From contig NZ_CP062229.1 in NCBI RefSeq assembly GCF_024707545.1, forward strand, positions 558,001 to 622,000: DNA of 64,000 nt, in the 5' to 3' direction. Position numbers and translations under genes: made by a program. Every line of letters begins with the position of its first letter. The stretch's first letter is position 1. The DNA comes from Mesorhizobium onobrychidis. GTDB lineage: Bacteria > Pseudomonadota > Alphaproteobacteria > Rhizobiales > Rhizobiaceae. This document shows, one piece after another, positions 10,323-18,634 of the stretch. The notes below the pieces were generated by a model, which had not been told where the DNA came from, did no database searches, and worked only from the letters and a program-made list of their open reading frames with translations.

Positions 10323-10625
10323 TCACCTTATCGGTTCGTGCACGGTCACCAGCTTGGTGCCGTCGGGAAACGTCGCCTCGACCTGGACGTCGTGGATCAT
10401 CTCGGCGATGCCCTCCATCACCTGCGCGCGGGTGACGACATGGGCGCCGGCCTCCATTAGCTCGGCGACCTGGCGGCCGTCGCGGGCGCCCTCGACGACG
10501 AAGTCGGTGATCAGGGCGATCGCCTCCGGGTGATTGAGTTTGACGCCGCGTTCGAGCCGCTTGCGCGCCACAATCGCCGCCATGGCGATGAGCAGCTTGT
10601 CCTTTTCCCTTGGCGTCAGGTTCAT
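10323..10625 (-). CDS. ureA: Urease gamma subunit UreA
   Basis: A 100-aa gamma subunit: N-terminus [12 protein letters not shown], the [11 protein letters not shown] segment, the EGARDG motif and C-terminal [14 protein letters not shown]. Length is exact for bacterial UreA. It follows ureD by 28 bp on the same strand and precedes the DUF1272 gene by 11 bp. Confidence 0.98.
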   Translation of the reverse strand: MNLTPREKDKLLIAMAAIVARKRLERGVKLNHPEAIALITDFVVEGARDGRQVAELMEAGAHVVTRAQVMEGIAEMIHDVQVEATFPDGTKLVTVHEPIR

Positions 10626-10653
10626 GCGTATCCCAGGAATGACATAATCGGAA

Positions 10654-11502
10654 TCAGAGTGACCATAATTTGGGCAGACCCGCCCGTCCGTTGAGCAATT
10701 CGACGAGCGGAACCAGCCGCTTGCGGAGCTGGTAGCCGTCCTCGGCAAACAGCCTCGCAAGAAGCTTGCCAGATTTCTTCACGCTCCAGACGCTGGCGTC
10801 GCCCTGGCCGCCGATAATGTCCCGGGCCGGATCGAGAAAAGCCTCCACCCGCGGCGAGATCATCAGCACCGTCGCCATGGCGATGGCGCCGCCGGCCACG
10901 GCGGAACGGCCCAGAATGGCGGCAATGCCGGGCCCGATGCGGAAATCCTCGGCATGAACAAGGGCTCCGTCCTGGCTGACCCGCCAGCGGTCGTGGAAGC
11001 TGCCATGCGCCGCGCGTTCGCCCATGGCGAGGCGGCCGAAGACGGTCGCCTCGAGCACCAGCGCCTCGGCACCGGCGGCAAGCTCCAGGTCGAGCCTGCG
11101 GGCAAAGGCCGATCGATCAAAGACGATGGTTTCCTGCGGCAGCCAGGCGATGCGGCCGCCGGCGCCGACGGTCAGCTTCACCCGCACCTCGGCGCGATCG
11201 GATGCGGCGCGGTAAACCTTCTCGCAGGCCTGGGTGGTTATGGTGGCGGAGGCGCCGGCGCCGACTTCGACCTCCCAGCCGAGGCGGTCGCCGCCGGTCA
11301 GCCCGCCGGCGGTGTTGATCAGGACGGCTTCGAGCGGATCGGCCGAGACGGCAGGCATGCGGATCTTGGCGGAACCATCCTGATAAAGCCGCCGAAGACG
11401 CGTGCGGCCGCCATCCTTGTCACAAGCAAGCCGCGCCGTTCCGGCGACGCGCTGGGCCGACGGCACAAAGGTCAGGCCACGTTCGATCATATCCATGTCC
11501 AT
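10654..11502 (-). CDS. ureD: Urease accessory protein UreD
   Basis: A UreD/UreH protein of about 282 aa, the scaffold that binds apo-urease and recruits UreF and UreG. The family motif [12 protein letters not shown] is present, followed by [10 protein letters not shown] and WLPQETIVF. Three closely spaced ATGs (11502, 11496, 11490) compete as the start and none has a convincing ribosome site, so the N-terminus is uncertain by a few residues. It is the first urease gene, divergent from the acyl carrier protein gene. Confidence 0.95.
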   Translation of the reverse strand: MDMDMIERGLTFVPSAQRVAGTARLACDKDGGRTRLRRLYQDGSAKIRMPAVSADPLEAVLINTAGGLTGGDRLGWEVEVGAGASATITTQACEKVYRAASDRAEVRVKLTVGAGGRIAWLPQETIVFDRSAFARRLDLELAAGAEALVLEATVFGRLAMGERAAHGSFHDRWRVSQDGALVHAEDFRIGPGIAAILGRSAVAGGAIAMATVLMISPRVEAFLDPARDIIGGQGDASVWSVKKSGKLLARLFAEDGYQLRKRLVPLVELLNGRAGLPKLWSL

Positions 11503-11704
11503 GGCGCCAACGTTAAGCACTCCGCCGGCTTTGTCGACATATAGCTTGTTGCTTGACAACGTTTCGGTTTCTATAGAGGAGCCGTCTTGGTACGGTCACA
11601 CAGCGCCCAGCGGGATAAAAGGCGATGATGACGATTTGAGCCTGGGGAAAAACAGGCGCCGATCAGTTGGCGCCGAGAAACGACAAGGTTGGGGAAGGAA
11701 CCGA

Positions 11705-11959
11705 ATGGCTGACCAGCTGGCAACGGACATCATCGCGAAGATCAAGGCGCATGCCGAGCCCGGTGGCGAAGAAATCACCACCAGCACCGAACTGACCTCA
11801 CTTGGCATTCATTCGCTGGAACTGACGGAGATCATCTTCGACCTCGAGGAACAGTATGGCATCGAGATCGAGATGAACACGGTCGATGCCTGGAGCAACC
11901 TGAAGAACGTTGGCGACATGGTCGAGGCGGTTCGCGCGCTGATCGCGAAAAAAGCCTGA
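11705..11959 (+). CDS. Acyl carrier protein, NodF-like
   Basis: An 84-aa ACP. The predicted phosphopantetheine serine is S37 in LGIHSLELTE, where His replaces the usual Asp of DSL. The C-terminal half (EMNTVDAWSNLKNVGDMVEAVRAL) resembles NodF, the carrier for the unsaturated fatty acyl chain of some Nod factors. The adjacent ketosynthase is NodE-like, so the pair probably makes a specialised acyl chain. No nod box or other nod genes are visible nearby, so a symbiotic role is not established. Confidence 0.85.
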   Translation: MADQLATDIIAKIKAHAEPGGEEITTSTELTSLGIHSLELTEIIFDLEEQYGIEIEMNTVDAWSNLKNVGDMVEAVRALIAKKA

Positions 11960-11963
11960 CTGA

Positions 11964-13172
11964 ATGCACAAGCGCGTCGTCATTACCGGCATCGGCGGCA
12001 TTTGCGGGCTCGGCACCAATGTGCCCGCGATCTGGGGCGAGATGCGCGCCGGCCGCTCGGCCATCGGCCCGATCGTCAATTCGGAGCTGCATGACCTGAA
12101 AATCAGGGTCGGCTGCGAAATCAGGACGCTTCCCGATCACGGTATCGACCGCAAGCAGGTCGTGTCGATGGACCGCTTCAGCCTTTTGGCGACGATCGCC
12201 GCGCGGGAGGCCGCGCAACAAGCCGGGCTGAACCCGCACGCAGCCAACACTTACCGGATGGGCGCCATCGTCGGCGTCGGCGTCTGCGGCTGGGAGGCGA
12301 TCGAAGAGAGCTATCGCGCCATCCTGCTCGAAGGCAAGAACCGCACCGGCATCTTCACCGTGCCGAAAGTGATGCCGGGCGCGGCGGCCGGCCATGTCAG
12401 CATGAATCTCGGCCTGCGCGGGCCGGTCTTCGGCATCACCTCGGCCTGCTCCTCGTCCAACCACGCCATTGCCTCGGCGGTCGACCAGATCAGGCTCGGC
12501 CGCGCCGATGTCATGCTCGCCGGCGGCACCGATGCGCCGCTGGTCTGGGGCATCCTGAAAGGCTGGGAGGCGCTGCGGGTGCTGGCGCCCGACACCTGCC
12601 GGCCGTTTTCGGCCGATCGCCAGGGCCTGGTGCTCGGTGAAGGCGCCGGCATGGTTGTGCTGGAAACCTACGAGCATGCCATGGCGCGCGGCGCCACGAT
12701 TCTCGCCGAAATTGCCGGCGCCGGCCTTTCCGGCGATGCCTCCGACATCGTCGCGCCGACCATCGAAGGGCCGGAGGCGGCGATGCGCTTCTGCCTCGTC
12801 GATGCCAGGCTCAACCCGGAAGACATCGATTATATCAATGCGCATGGCACCGGCACCAAGGCCAACGACCAGATCGAGACGGCGGCGATCAAGCGCGTCT
12901 TCGGCGATCATGCCCACAGGCTTTCGATCTCCTCGACCAAATCGATGCATGCCCACTGCCTCGGCGCGTCGGGCGCGCTGGAGCTGATCGCCTGCGTGAT
13001 GGCGATCCGCGAAGGCATCGTGCCGCCGACAGCCAATTTTCGCGAAACCGACGCCGATTGCGATCTCGACATCACGCCGAATATGGCGCGCGAGCGCAAG
13101 GTGCGCGCGGCGATCAGCAACGGCTTCGCCTTCGGTGGCACCAATGCGGTGCTGGCGTTCAAGGCGGTCTGA
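11964..13172 (+). CDS. Beta-ketoacyl-ACP synthase, NodE-like
   Basis: A 402-aa KAS-II-type condensing enzyme with a complete Cys-His-His triad: C162 in [11 protein letters not shown]294 in [11 protein letters not shown] and H331 in [10 protein letters not shown]. The N-terminal half ([38 protein letters not shown]) resembles NodE. It starts 4 nt after the ACP stop, so the two are coupled and are likely partners in acyl-chain extension. Specificity (ordinary or polyunsaturated acyl chain) cannot be told from sequence alone. Confidence 0.88.
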   Translation: MHKRVVITGIGGICGLGTNVPAIWGEMRAGRSAIGPIVNSELHDLKIRVGCEIRTLPDHGIDRKQVVSMDRFSLLATIAAREAAQQAGLNPHAANTYRMGAIVGVGVCGWEAIEESYRAILLEGKNRTGIFTVPKVMPGAAAGHVSMNLGLRGPVFGITSACSSSNHAIASAVDQIRLGRADVMLAGGTDAPLVWGILKGWEALRVLAPDTCRPFSADRQGLVLGEGAGMVVLETYEHAMARGATILAEIAGAGLSGDASDIVAPTIEGPEAAMRFCLVDARLNPEDIDYINAHGTGTKANDQIETAAIKRVFGDHAHRLSISSTKSMHAHCLGASGALELIACVMAIREGIVPPTANFRETDADCDLDITPNMARERKVRAAISNGFAFGGTNAVLAFKAV

Positions 13173-13261
13173 CCGCAACCGGATCATCCGATAGGGCGAA
13201 GCTCTTGCCACTCGCCGCGACCGCGCGCTGCCGCGCGAAAAATCCCCGCCCAGGAGTTTCG

Positions 13262-13966
13262 ATGACCGACCTGTCCGCCTTTCCGATCGCCACGCGCTGG
13301 CCGGCCAGCCATCCCGACCGCATCCAGCTCTATTCGTTCCCGACGCCGAACGGGGTGAAGGTGTCGATCGCGCTGGAGGAACTCGGCCTGCCATACGAGG
13401 CGCATGCGGTGAACATCGGCAAGAACGAAAGCTGGACGCCGGAATTCCTGTCGCTGAACCCCAACGGCAAGATCCCGGCGATGATCGATCCGGACGGCCC
13501 GGGCGGCAAGCCGATCGGGCTGTTCGAATCCGGCGCCATCCTGCTCTACCTCTCCGACAAGACCGGCAAGCTGGTCCCGGCCGACCCGGTGCGGCGTTAC
13601 GAAACGATCCAGTGGGTGTTCTTCCAGATGGCCTCGATCGGGCCGATCTTCGGCCAGGTCGGCTTCTTCCACAAATTCGCCGGGCGCGAGATCGCCGACA
13701 AGCGGCCGCTGGCGCGCTATCGCGACGAATCGCGGCGGCTGATCGGTGTGCTCGAGGCGAGGCTGAAGGGCCGCAGCTGGATCATGGACGACGATTACAC
13801 CATCGCCGATATCTCGATGCTGGGCTGGGTGCGCAATTTGATCGGTTTTTACGAGGCAAGGGAGCTTGTCGGCTTCGACGACTTTCGCAATGTCGCGGCA
13901 TGGCTGGAACGCGGCCTTGCCCGGCCGGCGGTGCAAAAGGGTCTTAGTATCCCCGCCCGGGGCTAG
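13262..13966 (+). CDS. Glutathione S-transferase family protein (YfcG/YghU-like)
   Basis: A 234-aa GST. The N-terminal thioredoxin-like domain (IQLYSFPTPNGVKVSIALEELGLPYE) and its FESGAILLYL glutathione-binding motif match the nu class, whose members have disulfide reductase activity. The all-helical C-terminal domain carries DDDYTIADI. An AGGAG site precedes the ATG. It follows the NodE-like gene by 89 bp and could share its transcript; a functional link is not evident. Confidence 0.88.
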   Translation: MTDLSAFPIATRWPASHPDRIQLYSFPTPNGVKVSIALEELGLPYEAHAVNIGKNESWTPEFLSLNPNGKIPAMIDPDGPGGKPIGLFESGAILLYLSDKTGKLVPADPVRRYETIQWVFFQMASIGPIFGQVGFFHKFAGREIADKRPLARYRDESRRLIGVLEARLKGRSWIMDDDYTIADISMLGWVRNLIGFYEARELVGFDDFRNVAAWLERGLARPAVQKGLSIPARG

Positions 13967-14001
13967 GTCAACAGGCCGCAGGCGCCGAGAAGAGGCTGTG
14001 C

Positions 14002-14379
14002 CTACTTTGTCTTGGCTTTGGATTTTGAGCCGCCCTTGCCCATGACGGAAGCGGCAAGAGATGCAGCGCTCCTGGCGGTGGCGACAACCGCACCCGCTGC
14101 GACATTGGCCGTCGTTTTGACCGTGCGCATTGCACTGTCTGCCATGGAGCTGCCACCGCTTGCCGATTTCCTCGGCTTGGCGGGTTTTGCCGTGGCCTTA
14201 GCTGCGGTCGGTGTCACTTTCTTCGGTGCTGCCTTGCCAAAGGTGGGCTTTGCCGCATCCTTGGAGCGGGCGGCGACCGCCGGGCCAGCGCCTGTCTTGG
14301 ATTCAGTTGCCTTTGATCGAGTTGCCCTGCCCTTGCGGGGCGCAGGCTTTCTTGCGTTGGTTGCCATCGGAGTTGCCAT
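14002..14379 (-). CDS. Lys/Ala-rich basic protein, histone H1-like
   Basis: A 125-aa strongly basic protein. Residues 8-75 are dominated by Ala, Lys, Pro, Thr and Arg with repeated KPA/AAKA motifs, as in bacterial histone-H1-like DNA-binding proteins. Residues 76-115 form a less charged alanine-valine segment, and the tail is SKSKAKTK. GAGGAA lies before the ATG at 14379. A DNA- or RNA-binding role is inferred from composition only. Confidence 0.6.
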   Translation of the reverse strand: MATPMATNARKPAPRKGRATRSKATESKTGAGPAVAARSKDAAKPTFGKAAPKKVTPTAAKATAKPAKPRKSASGGSSMADSAMRTVKTTANVAAGAVVATARSAASLAASVMGKGGSKSKAKTK

Positions 14380-14466
14380 TGGACAGTTTCCTCATGTCAG
14401 CATCATTGCCGTATCTGACATAACGGCCGGAAAGTCCTAAGGTTCCGGCGCGGGCTGTCCCGCAAA

Positions 14467-15087
14467 TCAGGCGTGATCGCCGATCACCAGATCGGCGGGG
14501 CGGCGGCGGGCAAGCACGCGGTCGATGTTGGGCATGTCGTTGTAGGCGATCCAGGCGCGGGCGTCCTCGTCGGAGCGGCCATGCTCATGCCATCGCTCCA
14601 ACAGCCGGCGCTCGAGCTCGGCGCGCGGCACATCGACGAAGATCGAGAAATCGAACAGCGGCGCCAGCCGCGACCAGGGTTCCTCGTCAAGCAAGAGATA
14701 ATTGCCTTCGACCAGGATGAACTTGGTGTCGGCGGCGATGATCGAAGCGGCCGCGCGAGAGAACTCCATGCTGCGGTCGAACACCGGAATGGCGATATCG
14801 GGCTCGGCCGCGCGGATGCGCTTCAGCAAGGTTTCGAAACCGGCAAAGTCAAAGGTCTCCGGAGCGCCCTTTCGCGCGCGCAGGCCGCGCTGCTCGAGCA
14901 CGGCATCGTCGTAATGGAAGCCATCCATGGGGACGATTTCGGCCGCACCTTCCGGCAGCAGTTCATGCAGGCGGGCTGACAGCGTCGACTTGCCGGCGCC
15001 CGGAGGACCGGCGATGGCAACGACAAAGCGCGGCGCCTTGCCGGCGCGCTTGAAGATGGTGGCGGCGAGATGAGCGGTCTCGGACAT
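14467..15087 (-). CDS. P-loop nucleoside/carbohydrate kinase (uridine kinase / FrcK-like)
   Basis: A 206-aa P-loop kinase with Walker A GPPGAGKST (about residues 27-35), the acidic MDGFHYDD motif typical of the uridine kinase/pantothenate kinase group, FILVEGNYLLL (Walker B region) and an arginine-rich lid. Similar proteins accompany sugar ABC transporters in rhizobia as putative sugar kinases. Here it is isolated, so the substrate is open. The ATG at 15087 fits the family N-terminus. Confidence 0.75.
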   Translation of the reverse strand: MSETAHLAATIFKRAGKAPRFVVAIAGPPGAGKSTLSARLHELLPEGAAEIVPMDGFHYDDAVLEQRGLRARKGAPETFDFAGFETLLKRIRAAEPDIAIPVFDRSMEFSRAAASIIAADTKFILVEGNYLLLDEEPWSRLAPLFDFSIFVDVPRAELERRLLERWHEHGRSDEDARAWIAYNDMPNIDRVLARRRPADLVIGDHA

Positions 15088-15167
15088 CGGAGCCTTTCTG
15101 GCTGGGTGTTTTGGATCGCATCTTGGCGATAGTTCGCGGGAAATTCAAACGCGGGATTGAAGATCGA

Positions 15168-15363
15168 CCAATTGTCGAGGTCGCCGCCGCCCCTCATTGC
15201 CCTGCCGGGCATTTCTCCCCGTATAGTGACGGGGAGAAAGAGCTGGCCGCGACGTTGGCGCCCTTCCTGCAACGCTGGTGATTGGCGAAACCGTCGATGA
15301 GAGCGCCCCTCTCCCCGTCACTATACGGGGAGAGGATGCCGGCAGGCAGGTGAGGGGCGGCGC
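15168..15363. repeat. RIME-like mosaic intergenic repeat, copy 1
   Basis: About 196 bp with two self-complementary arms (TTTCTCCCCGTatagtgACGGGGAGAAA at 15212-15239 and its counterpart with loop cactat at 15308-15335) flanking a core containing GATTGGCGAAACCGTCGATGA. The outer ends are GCCCCTCAT and its complement ATGAGGGGC-like. This is the layout of rhizobial RIME-type elements. Two related copies are at 16.6 and 58.6 kb. Confidence 0.8.
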
Positions 15364-15402
15364 AAACGCTCGCTATGAGCAATTGCCCTGCGCACAGCCC
15401 AA

Positions 15403-16512
15403 TTAGGCAGGCAGGGATTGTCCTATCCTCAGGAAATCGCCGTCGAAAGGTACTTCCCGCATTGTACCGTCGGCAGCCGCAATGCGCATATGCCCCTGCG
15501 CGGTGGCGATGTCGCGCGGCGGCTCGCCGCCGGCTTCTTGAGGCAGGGCGCCGATGACGTGGCGGAACGAGACATTGCGGCCTTCGCCAAGGGCAAAGGC
15601 GGTCGCCACCCCTTCCCGCTTCAGCCAGTTGTCACCCAGCGAGGCGGCATGGCCGAGCGCCGTGCGACCGTCCTCGATGCCGAGCACGCCGCGATGGCGG
15701 CCGCTCCACGGCGCGTAGTCGCGCCCGCCATTGCTGATCCACAGCATGGTGACCGGCAGTTCGGCCGGGTTCTTCAACACCAGCACCAAATCGGCTTCCG
15801 CTTTCCGCGCCAGCGCGGTCCAGCCCGGCCCGCCATGGTCGGCCTCGACCAGCGTGACGAAATCCTCTCGGCTCTGGTCGATGCGATAGTCGGTCAGGTC
15901 GAGCGTGCCGCCATCGGCGGCGGGAAAACGCGTCAGGTCGGTGGAACGCGCGGGATAGGCGAAGCGGAAACGGCCGCGGGCCGGATCGGGCTCGAGCGGG
16001 TCGTCCGGCGTTGCCGCAAATCGCTTCGGCGAGAAGGCCAGCCTGCCGCCGTCCTTCATCGCCGTCATCGGATGATGGGCGACGGAAATCGCGCCCGAAC
16101 CGCCGGAAAAGACATGTTCCTGATAGAGAAAGGGATGGTCGTCGCGCAGGGTGAGGATCTTGTCGACCGTCGCGCCCATGACCTTGTGCTGCAGCCTGAA
16201 AACGGCCCGCCAGCCCTCGGCAGTCGCCTCGGAGGCGACGACATCCCAGGGGCTGTTGGCCGGCCAGCCATGCAGGGGTGCTTCCTCGACATCGCTGCGT
16301 GAAAACGGCGCGCAGAGAAAATCGCCGGACAGGCGAACGGTGCCGGCGGGCAGGTCCTGCGGCAGCGTCTCGCGCGGCTCGTCGATCCAAGGCGCGCGAT
16401 GCAGCGGTTTTAGCCGCCGCCCGTCGATATCGACCGCCATGTCGGCGAGATGGCCGACGGCAAGATCGACCGTTACCGAAATGCCTTTTGCCGTGATCGT
16501 GAGCGTATCCAT
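15403..16512 (-). CDS. Aldose 1-epimerase-like (galactose mutarotase fold) protein
   Basis: A 369-aa protein. A central HHPMTAMKDGGRLAFSPKRF segment and a late GGRDYAPWSGRHRGVLGIEDGRTA segment suggest the mutarotase-like sugar-binding fold. The start MDTLTITAKG at 16512 has AGGTG upstream; the open frame extends 72 nt further without support. It lies between two RIME-like repeats and is alone on this strand. The fold assignment is moderate and no catalytic residues can be assigned with certainty. Confidence 0.55.
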   Translation of the reverse strand: MDTLTITAKGISVTVDLAVGHLADMAVDIDGRRLKPLHRAPWIDEPRETLPQDLPAGTVRLSGDFLCAPFSRSDVEEAPLHGWPANSPWDVVASEATAEGWRAVFRLQHKVMGATVDKILTLRDDHPFLYQEHVFSGGSGAISVAHHPMTAMKDGGRLAFSPKRFAATPDDPLEPDPARGRFRFAYPARSTDLTRFPAADGGTLDLTDYRIDQSREDFVTLVEADHGGPGWTALARKAEADLVLVLKNPAELPVTMLWISNGGRDYAPWSGRHRGVLGIEDGRTALGHAASLGDNWLKREGVATAFALGEGRNVSFRHVIGALPQEAGGEPPRDIATAQGHMRIAAADGTMREVPFDGDFLRIGQSLPA

Positions 16513-16636
16513 GGCGCACCTGCTGATTCTGCCGGCGCCAGCAAACCCGCTCGGTGCCGGTTGCGCAAGCTGGGTGATGGGCATTTCACGTCAGAGACAG
16601 CGGAGCACCCTGTGGGAGCGATCATTGCCGGCTGGC

Positions 16637-16853
16637 GGCGCTGCCCCTCATTGCCCTGCCCGTCCTCCGCAGCAGCTGCGCTGCAGCTGCGGAGGGTGGA
16701 CCGGGCATTTCTCCCCGTAAACGGGAGAAAGAGGCTGGCCGCAATGCCGGCACCCCTCTTGCGAAGGCTGGTGATTGGCGAAACCGTCGATGACAGCGCC
16801 CCTCTCCCCGTTCTACGGGGAGAGGGTGCCGGCAGGCAGGTGAGGGGCGGCGC
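16637..16853. repeat. RIME-like mosaic intergenic repeat, copy 2 with internal hairpin insertion
   Basis: Same outer sequence, core and orientation as copy 1, but the arms lack the atagtg loop. The left arm is interrupted by about 42 bp between CCCTGC and CGGGCATTTC. The insertion is itself a hairpin: CCTCCGCAG...CTGCGGAGG, at about 16664-16695. Confidence 0.75.
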
Positions 16854-16956
16854 CAACGCCAGGAGCGTGGTGAATGACCGGTGTTAACGAAATAGACGGC
16901 GCCATTGGGTTACGCTAGTTTCCCATTCGTTTCAGCAACGGCTTACCTTCAAAACA

Positions 16957-17841
16957 GTGTCCCACCCGCGCCTCTTTCCGCTCCTCCAAAGATTTGTCGC
17001 AGCGCTGGCGCTGCTGGTGCTCGTCGCCGGCTGCGCGACGACGCCGACGGAGACCATGCTGGCGGTGCCGGCGCCGGCGCAGAAATATGCGGCTGTCGTC
17101 ATCGATGCCAGCAGCGGCAAGACGCTGTTCGAGGCCAATTCGACGGCGCCGCGCTATCCGGCGTCGCTGACCAAGATGATGACGCTCTACCTTCTGTTCG
17201 AGGCGCTGGAGCAGGGCCGCATCAGCAAGACGACGCTGATCCCGGTCTCGGACAACGCCGCCAGGCAGCCGCCGACCAAGCTGCGCTTCAGGCGCGGCGA
17301 GGCGATCGATGTCGAATCGGCGATCCGGGCGATCACCGTCAAATCGGCCAATGACGTGGCGGTCGCCGTCGCCGAGTATCTCGGCGGCAGCGAACAGGCG
17401 TTCGCCGCGATGATGACCGCCAAAGCGCGCCAGATCGGCATGCGCAGCACCGTCTTCCGCAACGCGTCGGGCCTGCCGGACGCCGGCCAGTTGACGACGG
17501 CGCGCGACATGGCGGTGCTCGGCGTGGCGCTGCGCGCCCGCTTCCCGCAGCATTTCCACTATTTCTCCGAAAGCGACTTCATGTTCCGGGGCAGGCTGGT
17601 GCGCGGCCACAACGACATGCTCGGCCGCGTCCGCGGCGTCAACGGCATCAAGACAGGCTATATCAGGGCCTCAGGCTTCAACATCGTCACCTCCTACGAT
17701 GCCGACGGCCGCCGGCTCATCCTCGTGGTGATGGGCGCCGACAGCGCGCGCCAGCGCAACGACCATGTCGAGGCGCTGATCCAGCGCAACCTGTCGCCGG
17801 CATCGAACACGACGACACGGTTGCTGTATGCCGAGCAGTGA
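16957..17841 (+). CDS. D-alanyl-D-alanine carboxypeptidase, lipoprotein form (S11 family)
   Basis: A 294-aa penicillin-binding protein with all three active-site motifs: SLTK (SxxK), SAND (SxN) and KTG (GIKTGY). The N-terminus is a lipoprotein signal with lipobox LVAGC, so it should be attached to a membrane by lipid. It trims the terminal D-Ala of peptidoglycan stem peptides in the periplasm. It starts with GTG, and no internal ATG would keep the signal. The usual C-terminal PBP5 beta domain is absent; the protein is essentially the catalytic domain. Confidence 0.9.
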   Translation: MSHPRLFPLLQRFVAALALLVLVAGCATTPTETMLAVPAPAQKYAAVVIDASSGKTLFEANSTAPRYPASLTKMMTLYLLFEALEQGRISKTTLIPVSDNAARQPPTKLRFRRGEAIDVESAIRAITVKSANDVAVAVAEYLGGSEQAFAAMMTAKARQIGMRSTVFRNASGLPDAGQLTTARDMAVLGVALRARFPQHFHYFSESDFMFRGRLVRGHNDMLGRVRGVNGIKTGYIRASGFNIVTSYDADGRRLILVVMGADSARQRNDHVEALIQRNLSPASNTTTRLLYAEQ

Positions 17842-17849
17842 GGGCTGAC

Positions 17850-17867
17850 GAAATGCCAGGGCATTTC
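17850..17867 (+). terminator. Short hairpin after the carboxypeptidase gene
   Basis: A perfect 7-bp stem with a 4-nt loop (GAAATGC-CAGG-GCATTTC) begins 8 nt after the stop codon. There is no T-run, so it may be a weak terminator or a 3' stabilising hairpin. The 190 bp from here to the tRNA hold no other clear feature. Confidence 0.4.
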
Positions 17868-18060
17868 AAATGACGGACGTCCTGACCCTTGCGAGGCCGC
17901 GCAGCGACCGGATGCGGCGCGAACCTCATATGCGACAGCCTAGCGGGACAACTTTACGACGTCTGCCACTTGCCCGTTGAAGCCTGCGCCTGCTTCCGCT
18001 AAGAAGCCGTGGCTGGCCGGTTCACCGGCTGGTTCGTTTTCCGGATCGTCGATCCCGAAA

Positions 18061-18137
<77 letters not shown>

Positions 18138-18205
18138 TAGATTTGCCTCAGCCTCGCTCGATGGCCGAAGCTTTCTTCCAGCCTACTGGAACCATAGTAC
18201 AGACG

Positions 18206-18634
18206 ATGGTCGACAGCATTTCCTCAGAAGTTCGCTCGCGAATAATGGGCCTGATTCGAGGCAGGAACACGCGTCCCGAGATTTATGTTCGGCGGATCCT
18301 CCACGCTGCCGGCTATCGATTCCGCGTTCATCGTAAAGATTTGCCGGGCCGACCAGATATAGTGCTGCCGAAATACTGGACTGCAGTGTTCATAAACGGC
18401 TGCTTCTGGCACGGTCACGATTGCAGGCGAGGTAAGCGCCCGTCTTCGAACACGGAATTCTGGGCAGAGAAGATCGACAGAACCATGGGCCGCGACCGAC
18501 GCAACTCGGAAGCCCTGACGGCGGCAGGCTGGCGCGTAGTGACCATCTGGGAATGCCGCCTCGAAGCCGACACCGATGCCCTGCTGGCAGACTTGGCAGA
18601 CGTCAGCGGACGCGCGACGGTTCTATCGAGTTGA
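18206..18634 (+). CDS. vsr: Very-short-patch-repair endonuclease Vsr
   Basis: A 142-aa Vsr-family nuclease that nicks next to T:G mismatches arising from 5-methylcytosine deamination. D51 (in PGRPDIVLP) and H69 (in NGCFWHGHDC) align with the catalytic Asp and His of E. coli Vsr, and C66/H71/C73/C117 provide probable zinc ligands. The ATG at 18206 matches the usual MVDSxSxEVRSxxM N-terminus; an upstream in-frame TTG is unlikely. It is the first gene after the tRNA, and its end overlaps the convergent methyltransferase gene by 32 nt. Confidence 0.93.
   Translation: MVDSISSEVRSRIMGLIRGRNTRPEIYVRRILHAAGYRFRVHRKDLPGRPDIVLPKYWTAVFINGCFWHGHDCRRGKRPSSNTEFWAEKIDRTMGRDRRNSEALTAAGWRVVTIWECRLEADTDALLADLADVSGRATVLSS

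Noticed and set aside
11553..11577. Promoter TTGACA ... TATAGA upstream of the ACP gene
   Set aside because: The spacing is only 13 bp, too short for a normal sigma-70 promoter.
11832..13394. 520-codon open frame on the minus strand
   Set aside because: It lies wholly opposite the NodE-like ketosynthase and GST genes, is Arg/His/Asp-rich and has no family similarity: a shadow of high-G+C coding sequence.
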